A stretch of 64,000 nucleotides of DNA from JALYNX01 sp963749415. Lineage in GTDB: Bacteria; Actinomycetota; Acidimicrobiia; Spongiisociales; ZC4RG35. Made by a program: the position numbers and the translations under genes. Shown piece by piece: positions 26,023 to 34,207 of the stretch (position 1 is the stretch's first letter; each line of letters begins with the position of its first letter). The DNA lies in the NCBI GenBank assembly GCA_963749415.1, contig CAVVMG010000001.1, forward strand, positions 186,001 through 250,000, in the 5' to 3' direction. Below the pieces are notes generated by a model. The model saw nothing but the letters and a program-made list of their open reading frames with translations. It did no database searches and was not told the DNA's origin.

Positions 26023-26801
26023 CGCGACTCGAATCCGTGTTCGGCGAGGATCGCCTGGCCTTCACCGCCGAGGACAAAGTCAACGAAGGCCGCCGCAGCC
26101 TCGGAATTCGGTGCGCCGGCCAACGCTGCGATCGGGTACTCGGCGATCACATTGAGGTCCTCCGGGATGTCGATGCCCTCGACACCACCGTCCGTGGACA
26201 GAACATCTGTGACGTAGACGATCCCGGCATCGAGCTCGCCGGACTCCACCTTGGTGAGCAATGCCCGCACATCGGGCTCATTGGTGTCGATCGAGGGTGT
26301 GATCCCGGCGTTGTCCAATGCCTGGCGGCCGAAATCACCGCAGGGGACGTCCTCGGCACAGAGCCCGATCAGGAGGTCCTCATCGGCGAAGTCCTCCAGG
26401 CTGACCACGTCTCCCGGATTGCCAGCTGGCACCGCGATCTGGAGCAGGTTCCTTGCGAAGATCTCGGGGTCGCCGCTGGCTTCGCCGGCATCGACCACCT
26501 GGTCCATGTTCGAGGTGTTGGCCGATGCGAAGACATCCGCCGGCGCTCCCTCCAGGATTTGCTCCCGCAACGCCGAGCTCGAGCCGAGGTTGAGCAGGAC
26601 ATCGACTCCCGGGTTGACGCTCTCGAACGCAGCCTCGATCCCGGCAAAGGCATCGGTCAAAGAGGCCGCAGCCGACACCAGCAGCTCACCCTCGAGACCC
26701 GATGCAGCGGTGTTTGCAGGAGCCGCGGTGGTCGTCGCGGCGTCGGCATCACCGGCACAGGCCGCGACCAGGAGCACCGCCAACAAGAGCGCTCGTTCCA
26801 T
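26019..26801 (-). CDS. modA: Molybdate-binding lipoprotein
   Basis: A 260-residue periplasmic-binding-type lipoprotein for molybdate or tungstate. The signal peptide MERALLLAVLLVAAC gives a lipobox cysteine at 15, followed by a short Thr/Ala linker. Oxyanion-binding stretches are LLVSAAASLTDAFAGIE, LNLGSSSALREQILEGAPADVFASAN and DAGIVYVTDVL. ATG 26801 is chosen for the GAGGGGGG upstream. It leads the modA-modBC operon and is divergent from the PadR gene. Supplied molybdenum could serve the sulfite-oxidase-type enzyme at 7.5-8.6 kb. Confidence 0.92.
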   Translation of the reverse strand: MERALLLAVLLVAACAGDADAATTTAAPANTAASGLEGELLVSAAASLTDAFAGIEAAFESVNPGVDVLLNLGSSSALREQILEGAPADVFASANTSNMDQVVDAGEASGDPEIFARNLLQIAVPAGNPGDVVSLEDFADEDLLIGLCAEDVPCGDFGRQALDNAGITPSIDTNEPDVRALLTKVESGELDAGIVYVTDVLSTDGGVEGIDIPEDLNVIAEYPIAALAGAPNSEAAAAFVDFVLGGEGQAILAEHGFESR

Positions 26802-26814
26802 CAACCCCCCTCTA

Positions 26815-26854
26815 TTCACTTTGTGACTAGCAGTAGTCGCTGTGAGAATAGTGA
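26815..26854. promoter_or_regulatory. Nested dyad between modA and padR
   Basis: Outer arms TTCACT (26815-26820) and AGTGAA (26849-26854) enclose an inner pair GACTA / TAGTC around GCAG. It lies between divergent starts, so it is a plausible operator for the PadR protein. No ModE-like site is recognised. Confidence 0.4.
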
Positions 26855-26857
26855 ACG

Positions 26858-27392
26858 TTGCCAATCGATGTGCCGCCGCTGTCCCCAACTGAGCACGCCG
26901 TGCTCGGCGTACTCGCGGAAGCCCCGACTCACGGCTTCGCGATTGCCAAGGAACTGGCCCCCGCCACCTCTGTGGGCCGGGTCCTCACGGTGAGGCGGCC
27001 GCTCGTATACCGAGCCCTGGACCGTCTCGTCAGCCTCGGACTTGCCGAAGCCATTCATACCGAACCGGGCGAGGCAGGCCCGCAGCGGGTGATCCACCGG
27101 GCGACTGCGCGGCGGGCGCCGCCATCTGAACACATGGCTCGCACGCCCCGTGGGACATGTCCGCGACATGCGAATCGAGTTCCAGCTCAAGCTGGTGCTG
27201 CTGGAGAGGTCCGGGAAGTCTCCACTCACCCTGGTCCAGGCACAACGGATCGCCCTGGAGCCAACGCTCAGCGCACTGGAAGGGCTCCCCGCCGCACCGA
27301 TCGACCATCTCGAATTGTGGCGCCAACACAACGCGGCCGCCGCCGCGAGCTATCTGGACCACCTGGAGTCGATCTACTCGACTCCAGGCTGA
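26858..27392 (+). CDS. PadR-family transcriptional regulator (one frameshift)
   Basis: A PadR-type regulator of about 177 residues once joined. The winged helix is LSPTEHAVLGVLAEAPTHGFAIAKEL and RRPLVYRALDRLVSLGLAEAI. After HRATAR the frame shifts by one surplus base near 27113 (in GGCGGG) and continues GRRHLNTWLARPVGHVRDMRIEFQLKLVLLERSGKS, the usual second PadR domain (VirR-like C-terminal helices). The start is TTG 26858 or GTG 26870; no clear ribosome site is visible. It is divergent from modA, so it may control molybdate uptake, which would be unusual for PadR; this is only contextual. Confidence 0.78.
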
Positions 27393-27416
27393 GGGCGCCG
27401 CGGACGCCGGTCTTTC

Positions 27417-28856
27417 CTAAGGCACGAGCACCGCGTTTATGGCATGAGCCGTTCCGTTGGAGCCGATGATGTTGGTGATAGTCACCGTCGAAGCGCCATT
27501 GAGAACGATCTCTCCATTTTCCTCTGTTACCGCGATCTCGCCGCCTGAAGCCGTCGCCAGGGTGGGCATGGCCAGCAGATCGAACGCGCTCAGGTTCTCC
27601 TCGACCACGTGATAGAGCAGAATCGCCTGCAGCTCCTCCGGATCGGTGGGCAACGGCTCGGCGAGCTCCGCGATCGCCTCATCGGTCGGAGCGAACAACG
27701 TGAACGGCCCGGGGCCGGAGAGGGTCTCGGTCAGGCCGGCGGCATCGATCGCAGCCAGCAACTGGGTGAACTCACCTGAAGCAGCGAGGACCTCGAGGAC
27801 GCCGTCTTCGACCGCCGGCACGGTGGGCGGCGGTTCCGTCCCCGCGGTGGTGGTCGTCGCCGCCTGAGTCGTCGTGGTCGCGGCAGGCGCTGTAGTGGTA
27901 GTCGTCGTCCTCCGAGGTTGTGTAGTGGTGGGCTCGGCGCCTGCCTGGGTCGTGGTCGTGGTCGGCGGTGGATTGCCCGCGGCGATCAACGCTTCCTCGA
28001 AGGCCCTCAGCGTGTCGGCGTCGATGACACCGGTCGCGGGCACCCCCAGCTCTGTCTGAAGTGCCTTCAATGCCTCCTCGACCGCTGGCGACCAGATCCC
28101 GTCGACCGGGCCGCTGTAGTGGCCGGTTGCGATCAGGATCCCCTGCAGGGCCGCGATCTGGGCAGATTCCTGCTGACCCAGGATCTCGGCCAGAGCGCGC
28201 TGTGTGGCCGGGTCCATGAGACCGGTGACCGGCAGCCCGGCCTGCTCCTGAAGCTGTTCCACGGCTGCGATGGTCGCCGGGCCATAGATGCCATCGATGT
28301 CGTCGGTATAGAAGCCGGCGTTCCGAAGGTCGGTCTGCAGGGCGCTCACGTAGTCAGAGACCCATTGCGTGGCCCGCGCCTCGTCCTCGATGCACCCGGC
28401 ATCGGCGAACAGCCGGACCCAGGCGACCTGGAGTGCATAGGCCGCCGAGGTGAAGGCGACTCCGGCTTCGGTGACCAGTGTTCGCTGATCGATGCCGGCT
28501 ACCGCATCGTCGAAGGCCGCCTCCGCCTCCTCGACTCCTTCAATCGAAACGTTCTCGACGAGCTCGATGCTCACCGGTGAATCAGGGTCGGCCTCCACCG
28601 CCTCCCGGAAGGTCTCGGCCGATTCGAGCACCGCCTCACGGGCCGGGTCGAGGTTATCGCTAGCTGATTGCACGTCCCCCACTGTGAGCTCAACGTCCTC
28701 GAAGAGGCCACCGTAGGTGTCGAGGGCGGTGACGTACTCCTCGACATCCGAGCAGAACTGGGCCTGGGCCTCTTCGACGTCGATGTCATCGGCACAGGCA
28801 GAGATGAGCAAGCCAAGGAGGACGAGAACCGTTGCGGCTCTGATGGTTCGGGTCAT
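27417..28856 (-). CDS. Lipoprotein with two peptidoglycan-binding domains and a fasciclin domain
   Basis: A 479-residue secreted lipoprotein. The signal peptide ends LLISAC (C21). A helical region follows to about 160, then two PG_binding_1 repeats (about 165-235, with GFYTDDIDGIYGPATIAAVEQLQ; about 238-297, with GHYSGPVDGIWSPAVEEALKALQ). A Thr-rich linker (about 300-345) leads to a C-terminal FAS1 domain (LAASGEFTQLLAAIDAAGL, GPFTLFAPTDEAIAEL, LLYHVV, INAVLVP). The combination suggests a cell-envelope adhesin anchored by lipid and binding peptidoglycan. It is monocistronic and converges with padR. Function beyond adhesion is unknown. Confidence 0.87.
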   Translation of the reverse strand: MTRTIRAATVLVLLGLLISACADDIDVEEAQAQFCSDVEEYVTALDTYGGLFEDVELTVGDVQSASDNLDPAREAVLESAETFREAVEADPDSPVSIELVENVSIEGVEEAEAAFDDAVAGIDQRTLVTEAGVAFTSAAYALQVAWVRLFADAGCIEDEARATQWVSDYVSALQTDLRNAGFYTDDIDGIYGPATIAAVEQLQEQAGLPVTGLMDPATQRALAEILGQQESAQIAALQGILIATGHYSGPVDGIWSPAVEEALKALQTELGVPATGVIDADTLRAFEEALIAAGNPPPTTTTTQAGAEPTTTQPRRTTTTTTAPAATTTTQAATTTTAGTEPPPTVPAVEDGVLEVLAASGEFTQLLAAIDAAGLTETLSGPGPFTLFAPTDEAIAELAEPLPTDPEELQAILLYHVVEENLSAFDLLAMPTLATASGGEIAVTEENGEIVLNGASTVTITNIIGSNGTAHAINAVLVP

Positions 28857-28921
28857 GAAGGTCTCCTGTCACGCAAGTCAGTGGGAGTCGGATTCCAACC
28901 TAGGCGATGTCCAAGCAGGGG

Positions 28922-28951
28922 TTGACATGTGACCAAATAGTCACCTATTAT
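28922..28951 (+). promoter_or_regulatory. Sigma-70-type promoter with embedded operator
   Basis: TTGACA (28922-28927) and TATTAT (28946-28951) with an 18-base spacer, eight bases before the ATG of the ArsR-AHSA1 gene. Within the spacer lies a dyad, GTGAC (28929-28933), six bases, GTCAC (28940-28944), a natural place for the encoded ArsR domain to bind. The very short leader suggests near-leaderless translation. Confidence 0.6.
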
Positions 28952-28958
28952 CCTTCGC

Positions 28959-29711
28959 ATGGACCTGGTGTTCAAGGCCCTCGCCGACCCCACCCGCCGC
29001 GATCTGCTCGATGTTCTCTTCAAGGAGGACGGACAGACATTGAGCGCACTCGAGGAGCGGTTCTCGATGACCCGTTTCGGTGTGATGAAGCACCTGAAGC
29101 AGCTCGAGGAAGCCGGGTTGGTCGTGACGATGCGTCGGGGCCGTGAGAAGCTCCACTACCTGAACCCGGTCCCCATCCAGCTGGTCCACGACCGCTGGGT
29201 GAGCAAGTACGCCGAGCCGTGGGCCTCAGCGCTCAGTGAGCTCAAGACGAGATTGGAGAGCACTATGGAGAAGGTCTTCGAGATCTACATCAAGACCACA
29301 CCCGAGCAACTCTGGGAGGCGATCACCAACCCAGAGATCAGGAGCAAGTACCACTTCGGAGCGCAGATCGCCTCGGACTTCACTCCCGGATCGCGGTTCG
29401 AGATGGGCCACCCGGGGGCCGACGGCCTGTTGGGTGAGGGTGAGAACCTGGAGGTCGATCCCCCGAATCGCCTGGTCCAGAGCATGACCGCGCTCTGGAG
29501 CGATGAGGCACGGGCCGAGGGCACATCGCGGGTCACCTGGGAGATCGAACCGGTTGGCGATTCCTGCCGGCTGGTTGTGACCCACGACCAATTGCGCGAG
29601 GGTGCCAACGACGAGCTCTACGGGGGTTGGCCGATGATCCTCTCCGGCCTCAAGACCTGGCTGGAGACTGGTGAGTTGTTGACCACACCGGGCTCAATGA
29701 TGTACGCCTGA
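28959..29711 (+). CDS. ArsR HTH domain fused to AHSA1/SRPBCC domain
   Basis: A 250-residue fusion. Residues 1-95 are an ArsR-type winged helix (MDLVFKALADPTRRDLLDVL; SMTRFGVMKHLKQLEEAGL). Residues about 105-245 are an AHSA1 domain (EKVFEIYIKTTPEQLWEAITNPEIRSKYHFG). It is therefore the single-gene counterpart of the separate ArsR and AHSA1 genes at 6.6-7.4 kb. The obvious inference is that the SRPBCC pocket binds a ligand that alters DNA binding. It has a clear promoter with an operator-like dyad in the spacer. The gene downstream follows after ten bases with its own ribosome site. Confidence 0.9.
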   Translation: MDLVFKALADPTRRDLLDVLFKEDGQTLSALEERFSMTRFGVMKHLKQLEEAGLVVTMRRGREKLHYLNPVPIQLVHDRWVSKYAEPWASALSELKTRLESTMEKVFEIYIKTTPEQLWEAITNPEIRSKYHFGAQIASDFTPGSRFEMGHPGADGLLGEGENLEVDPPNRLVQSMTALWSDEARAEGTSRVTWEIEPVGDSCRLVVTHDQLREGANDELYGGWPMILSGLKTWLETGELLTTPGSMMYA

Positions 29712-29720
29712 GGAGGCGCG

Positions 29721-30275
29721 ATGACGGACTCACCCCGCGTCTGGGCCGCAGAGCCCACGATGAGTGGGGAGACCCTGCGCGAGGCGACCGGCAAAGGCTG
29801 GGACGAGTGGGCCAACGTGCTCGATGCCTGGCCAGGACACGGTGACGGTCACACCGCGATCGCCACCTACCTCCAAGAGGAGCAGGGAGTCGACGGCTGG
29901 TGGGCGCAGACGATCACCGTGGGATACGAGAGGATCGCCGGTCTCCGGCTCCCCTACCAGAGGCCGGATGGCACGTTCAGCGCGGGCAAGTCCCGAACCT
30001 TGAAAATCGACGTCGGGGAGCTTCGCCGGCGGCTCCTCGACGACGACGCTCGGTCCCAGCTGTTCCCCGGCCAGGGAACCACCATGCGGTCCAAGCCGGC
30101 CTCGAAGGTCCTCCGCATCGGGATCGGGCCCGGGGTCGCCCAGATCTCATTCGATCCACAGCCCGATGGGAAGGTCATGGTCTCCCTGATCCATGAGCGC
30201 TTGCCCTCCGCCGAGGACGTGGATACTTGGAAGGCCTATTGGTCGGACTGGCTCGAGAACCTCGACGAATCCTGA
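29721..30275 (+). CDS. Conserved protein with DUF4287-like and SRPBCC-like halves
   Basis: A 184-residue protein. The first half (TGKGWDEWANVLDAWPGHGDGHTAIATYLQEEQGVDGWWAQTITVGYERI) resembles DUF4287, a helical domain. The second half (RTLKIDVGELRRRLLDD, SFDPQPDGKVMVSLIHERL, WKAYWSDWLENL) resembles the end of an SRPBCC domain. GAGGAGG lies just upstream of the ATG. It follows the ArsR-AHSA1 gene after ten bases and is probably in the same operon. Its end overlaps the sigma-factor gene on the other strand by 40 bases. No function is known to me. Confidence 0.75.
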   Translation: MTDSPRVWAAEPTMSGETLREATGKGWDEWANVLDAWPGHGDGHTAIATYLQEEQGVDGWWAQTITVGYERIAGLRLPYQRPDGTFSAGKSRTLKIDVGELRRRLLDDDARSQLFPGQGTTMRSKPASKVLRIGIGPGVAQISFDPQPDGKVMVSLIHERLPSAEDVDTWKAYWSDWLENLDES

Positions 30276-31573
30276 CCAGTCGGCTCGACGATGCGTCCGA
30301 GTGCCGCCCGTCGCTCCTCGAGGAATCGGCGCTCCGCCTGGTTGCCGACCACGTCCAGTGCACGGGCATAGGCCTCGTCCGCGGCGTCGAGCGCTCCTTG
30401 CCTGCGCAGCATCTCGGCCCGGGTGGCATGGAACAGGTGATATCCGTCGAGGTCCAGCCCATCCAGCTCGCTGAGGGCCGCCTCTGGACCGTCGACCTCG
30501 GCCACTGCGACCGCCCGATTCAGGGCAACGACCGGCGTCGGTGATACCGCCATCAGCTGGTCGTAGAGCTGGAGGATTTGTCCCCAATCGGTTGCGCCTG
30601 CAACGGGTGCCTCGCTGTGCACCGCGGCGATCGCCGCCTGGATCTGGAACGGGCCGGGTCGGTTGCGGCGGAGGCAAGCCCTGACCAAGTCCTGTCCCTC
30701 CACGATCAAGACCCGGTCCCAGAGCTCGCGGTCCTGATCGGCCAGCAACACGACCGAGCCGTCCGGGTTGGTGCGGGCCGGGCGACGGGACTCGGTCAGA
30801 AGGAGCAGGGCCAGCAGGCCGACCGCCTCGGGCTCGTCGGGCATCAGCCCAGTGAGGAGCCGAGCGAGACGGATCGCCTCAGCGCACAATTCGGAGCGGA
30901 TCAGGTCGTCACCACCCGACGCCGAATAGCCCTCGTTGAAGATGAGATAGACGACGGCGAGCACCGCTCCCAGCCGATCGGGCAGATCGGCATCCTTGGG
31001 CACCCGGTAGGGGATGTTCGCCGCCTTTATCTTGCGCTTGGCCCGCACCAGGCGCTGGGCCATAGTGGGCTCAGAGACCAGGAATGCGCTGGCGATCTCC
31101 GGGGTCTGCAGCCCGCCGAGCAATCGCAGCGTCAAGGCGATCTGAGCGGACCGCTCCAAGGCCGGATGGCAACAGGTGAACACCAGACGCAGCCGGTCGT
31201 CCCTCACCGGACCGTCCACCGGATCGGGCTCGAATTGTGATTCGAGGAAAGTGGCCTGGGCATGACGGTCCTCTCTGGTGGACTCCCTTCGCAGGCGGTC
31301 GAGGGCCCGGTTCTTGGCGGTGGTGACGATCCACCCCGCGGGATTGGGTGGGGTGCCTTCGGTCGGCCACCGCTCGGTCGCCACCATGAACGCGTCCTGG
31401 ACCGCCTCCTCGGCGACATCCACGTCACCGAAGAGGCGGATCAGGGTGGCGATCGCCTTGCCGGACTCGTCCCGAAAGACTCGCTCGATGGTGGCGGATT
31501 CCGCTGCGGGCAGGATGACCTCAGGCTTCGGGTTCGTCCTGGAAGGGGCGGACCTCCACCGGTCCCCGGCACG
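30236..31573 (-). CDS. ECF42-type RNA polymerase sigma factor, second copy
   Basis: A 445-residue paralogue of the sigma factor at 9.0-10.3 kb: region 2 (VDVAEEAVQDAFMVATERWP; WIVTTAKNRALDRLRRES), FTCCHPAL, region 4 (GGLQTPEIASAFLVSEPTMAQRLVRAKRKIKAANIPY) and the long C-terminal TPR-like extension. The GTG at 31573 is proposed as start because the open frame upstream of 31423 contains the missing N-terminal helix (ATIERVFRDESGKAIATLIRLFG). That start also gives a 53-base overlap with the DGPF gene, as in the first module. A start at 31423 would remove half of region 2. The two modules are independent copies, not a recent duplication. Confidence 0.85.
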   Translation of the reverse strand, partial: RAGDRWRSAPSRTNPKPEVILPAAESATIERVFRDESGKAIATLIRLFGDVDVAEEAVQDAFMVATERWPTEGTPPNPAGWIVTTAKNRALDRLRRESTREDRHAQATFLESQFEPDPVDGPVRDDRLRLVFTCCHPALERSAQIALTLRLLGGLQTPEIASAFLVSEPTMAQRLVRAKRKIKAANIPYRVPKDADLPDRLGAVLAVVYLIFNEGYSASGGDDLIRSELCAEAIRLARLLTGLMPDEPEAVGLLALLLLTESRRPARTNPDGSVVLLADQDRELWDRVLIVEGQDLVRACLRRNRPGPFQIQAAIAAVHSEAPVAGATDWGQILQLYDQLMAVSPTPVVALNRAVAVAEVDGPEAALSELDGLDLDGYHLFHATRAEMLRRQGALDAADEAYARALDVVGNQAERRFLEERRAALGRIVEPTGQDSSRFSSQSDQ

Positions 31574-31877
31574 CCACCGTTGCCTTGCCCGCCCATTCCA
31601 ATGCCGCGTCCAGATCGGCCGCTTCGATGATCCAGAAGCCGCCGATGTGCTCTTTGGTCTCGGCGTAGGGGCCGTCGGTGGTCACGATCTCGCCGGCCGC
31701 CGAACTGACCACCGTTGCCGTGTCGGCAGGGTGGAGCCCTCCGCCGAAAACCCAGGCACCGGCGTCCATCATTTCCTTGTTGACCGCGTCGACATCGGCA
31801 TAGATCTGCTCGATCTCGTCAGCGGGCAGATCCGCGCTTCCTTCTTCGTCGTACACCGAAAGCATGTACTGGGTCAT
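31521..31877 (-). CDS. DGPF (YCII-related) protein, second copy
   Basis: A 118-residue YCII-related protein starting MTQYMLSVYDEEG, with the variant motif DGPY (TTDGPYAETKEHIGGFWII). AGAGGAGA lies upstream of the ATG. It is co-transcribed and overlapping with the second ECF42 sigma gene and preceded by a candidate ECF42 promoter at 31927-31953. The function is unknown; the family is the usual ECF42 partner. Confidence 0.88.
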   Translation of the reverse strand: MTQYMLSVYDEEGSADLPADEIEQIYADVDAVNKEMMDAGAWVFGGGLHPADTATVVSSAAGEIVTTDGPYAETKEHIGGFWIIEAADLDAALEWAGKATVACRGPVEVRPFQDEPEA

Positions 31878-31926
31878 GGCGATCTCCTCTCGCAGAGTGG
31901 CGCTGTGCCGCTCTCTATATGCCCAC

Positions 31927-31953
31927 TACGAACGGGACTATCACGGATCGACA
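31927..31953 (-). promoter_or_regulatory. Candidate ECF42 promoter, copy 2
   Basis: On the minus strand TGTCGA (31953-31948), 17 bases, CGTA (31930-31927), 50 bases before the second DGPF gene. It matches copy 1 at 8584-8610 in hexamer, the two bases after it (TC), and spacing. Confidence 0.55.
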
Positions 31954-31978
31954 GGCGATACCGATTTCCCTGCAGACT

Positions 31979-32372
31979 TCAGGTCCCCCACTCCGGCGGC
32001 GGTTCGAGCTTGCCCGGGGCGAACTGCCAGTACTCGTGGAGGCTGCGGCATCGTCCGTCGTCTGCGAAGTGCAGCAACAGGCACCCGGGGAGTGTGATCT
32101 CCGCCCCATCGCTGCGCATGACAGTCCACCATTCGACAGCCACCCGGTTGCCATCGACGAAGGGGCGGCCCATGACCACTGTTGCCCCCTCCTGGGTGCT
32201 GGTTACCGTCGACCAGTATTCGAAGACCCCGGCCGGCCCCTGGTGAGCTTCCTCGAAGATGTTGGAGCGATAGGTCCCGTCTTCGGTGAACAAGTCGGCT
32301 ACCGCCTCGGAGTCCTTGTCCTCCCAGGCCCGCCGGTATGTCTCCAGCCAGTCCTCCAGCGTCGATCGCCAT
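31979..32372 (-). CDS. SnoaL-like (NTF2-fold) protein (probable frameshift at codon 3)
   Basis: A small cone-shaped-fold protein of about 130 residues: STLEDWLETYRRAWEDKDSEAVADLFTEDGTYRSNIF, then VEWWTVMRSDGAEITLPGCLLLHF and CRSLHEYWQFAPG. The open frame has no start codon upstream of the conserved LEDWLETYRRAW. An ATG at 32372 with GGAGGAG upstream reads Met-Ala and joins the frame if one base at 32366 is surplus. SnoaL-like proteins are isomerases, hydrolases or of unknown role; no catalytic assignment is possible. It overlaps the 3' end of the response regulator gene. Confidence 0.7.
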
Positions 32373-33062
32373 TGACTCCTCCATGATATACACTGTCCCA
32401 GTCTTCCCTGCCCTCGGAGCCCGCGTTCCGCTTCGATCTGGCGACGTAAGCCGCGGCCTCGGTGCGTCGGCTCATTCCCATCTTGGTGAGCAGTTTGGAC
32501 ACATAGTTCTTGACCGTTTTCTCAGCGAGGAACATCTCGTCGGCGATCTGCTTGTTCGTCTTCCCCTCGGCGATGTGCTCGACGATCACCAGCTCCTGTT
32601 TGCTGAGCTTCGAGAGCAGAGGGTCGTCCTTGGGCCCGTTGCGAAGGCGCTCGAAGAGCCGTTCGGTCATCCCGGGGTCGAGCAGCGACTCTCCTGCGCC
32701 CACCCTCCGGATGTCGTCGACGAGGTCGCCGCTCTTGACTCGTTTCAAGACATACCCCGAGGCCCCGGCCAGGATCGCCGCCATCAGCGCTTCCTCGTCG
32801 GCGAAGGAGGTCAACATCAGCACCTTGACCTCCGGGAACCGGGCAGCGAATCTCGCGGCACGCCTCCACTCCGCTCTCTATCGGGGAGTCGAACGTCGAG
32901 CATCACCACATCGGGGCTGTCAAAGCCGACATGGCGGATGCCCGCTTCCGCGGTGCCCGCCTCACCGACAACGGCCATGTCCTCCTGGGCATCGATCAGG
33001 GCCCGCAAGCCGGCCCGGACCACCTCATGGTCATCGACCAACAGCACCCTGAGATCAGACAT
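32299..33062 (-). CDS. NarL/DevR-type response regulator (two frameshifts)
   Basis: A LuxR/NarL-class response regulator. The receiver begins MSDLRVLLVDDHEVVRAGLRALI with phospho-acceptor D in VVMLDVRLPD. The frame then changes twice by one surplus base, near 32876 and at 32845, giving SGVEACREIRARFPEVKVLMLTSFADEEAL. The C-terminal DNA-binding domain is LSKQELVIVEHIAEGKTNKQIADEMFLAEKTVKNYVSKLLTKMG. It most resembles DevR/DosR. About 253 residues as read, some 35 longer than DevR, because the last stretch overlaps the SnoaL gene; a further indel near the 3' end is possible. Divergent from the histidine kinase gene by 35 bases, so they form a two-component system. Confidence 0.82.
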
Positions 33063-33097
33063 GGCGGAACGGTAGTGACCGGTAGGGTGAGCTCCCG

Positions 33098-34207
33098 ATG
33101 TCGCAGGAGACCTCCCTCGACCTTTTCACGGAGCTGATCGATGCGGCGGCCGGAGTGGTCGAGGAGAACGATCTGGCCCGGGTGCTGCGACGACTGGTCA
33201 CCGAAGCTCGAACCGTAACCGGTGCGCCCTACGCCGCTTTGGGGGTGATCGGCGAGCACGGTGTGCTCTCCGAGTTCATCTACGAGGGCATCACAGATGA
33301 GGAGGCTGAGCGCATAGGGCACCTCCCCACCGGTCACGGGGTGCTCGGAACCGTGATTCGTCTCAACCAGACCATCAGGCTCGACACGATCTCCGAGCAT
33401 CCGGACACATATGGATTTCCCCCGAACCACCCCCCAATGACCAGTTTTCTCGGGGTCCCGGTGGCGGTCGGAAACACCGCATTCGGGAATCTCTATTTGA
33501 CCGATAAGGCAGGTGGTTTCACCGATCAGGACGTGGTCGTGACCGAGGCTGTGAGTCGCATCGCCGGAGCCGCGGTTCGGACCGCCCGACTCCAGGACCG
33601 CCTCCGCAAAGTGGCGGTGGTGGAGGACCGGCAGAGAATCGCTCGTGATCTCCATGACTCGGTCATCCAGGATCTCTTTGCCGTCGGGCTCGGCCTTCAG
33701 GGCGTGTCTCAACTAATAGACGACCCGGGTGCCGAACAGACCATCGTCGATGCCGTCGACCGGCTCGACAGCGCGGTGGAGACGCTGCGCAGCTATATCT
33801 TCGACCTGCAGACCGCCCGCACCCAACCCGCCCTCTCCCAGCGTCTCGATGAATTGGTGTCACAGATGAGCGCCGCATACCCGACATCGGTCCGCCTGGC
33901 GATGGATGCCGAAGACATCGATGACGAACATCTCGATCGTGAGATCCTCCAGATCGTCACCGAGAACCTCTCCAACGCACTACGTCATGCGTCGGCAAGC
34001 ACAGTGGACATCTCGATCGGTCGGTCCGACGAGACCTGGGTGGTGACCGTCACCGACGACGGGATCGGCTTCGACGTGGAGGCAGTTCGCTCGGGCATGG
34101 GCCTCGACAACCTGCGCACCCGGGTCCAGCGTCTGGGAGGAAAAATGTCGATCTCGAGCCAGCTCGGTTCCGGCACAAAGATCGTGATGACGCTCCCCTT
34201 CAGATGA
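33098..34207 (+). CDS. DevS-like GAF-domain sensor histidine kinase
   Basis: A 369-residue soluble kinase. Residues about 25-170 are a single GAF domain (HPDTYGFPPNHPPMTSFLGVPV, FGNLYLTDKAGGF), which is strikingly DevS/DosT-like. HisKA_3 follows with the phospho-acceptor histidine in DRQRIARDLHDSVIQDLFAVGL, then a HATPase_c domain (ENLSNALRHASAS, DDGIGFD, GMGLDNLRTRVQRLGG). DevS and DosT sense oxygen, NO or redox with GAF haem; whether haem binds here cannot be told. Unlike DevS there is only one GAF domain. It pairs with the divergent response regulator and converges with an SRPBCC gene by an 8-base overlap. Confidence 0.88.
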   Translation: MSQETSLDLFTELIDAAAGVVEENDLARVLRRLVTEARTVTGAPYAALGVIGEHGVLSEFIYEGITDEEAERIGHLPTGHGVLGTVIRLNQTIRLDTISEHPDTYGFPPNHPPMTSFLGVPVAVGNTAFGNLYLTDKAGGFTDQDVVVTEAVSRIAGAAVRTARLQDRLRKVAVVEDRQRIARDLHDSVIQDLFAVGLGLQGVSQLIDDPGAEQTIVDAVDRLDSAVETLRSYIFDLQTARTQPALSQRLDELVSQMSAAYPTSVRLAMDAEDIDDEHLDREILQIVTENLSNALRHASASTVDISIGRSDETWVVTVTDDGIGFDVEAVRSGMGLDNLRTRVQRLGGKMSISSQLGSGTKIVMTLPFR

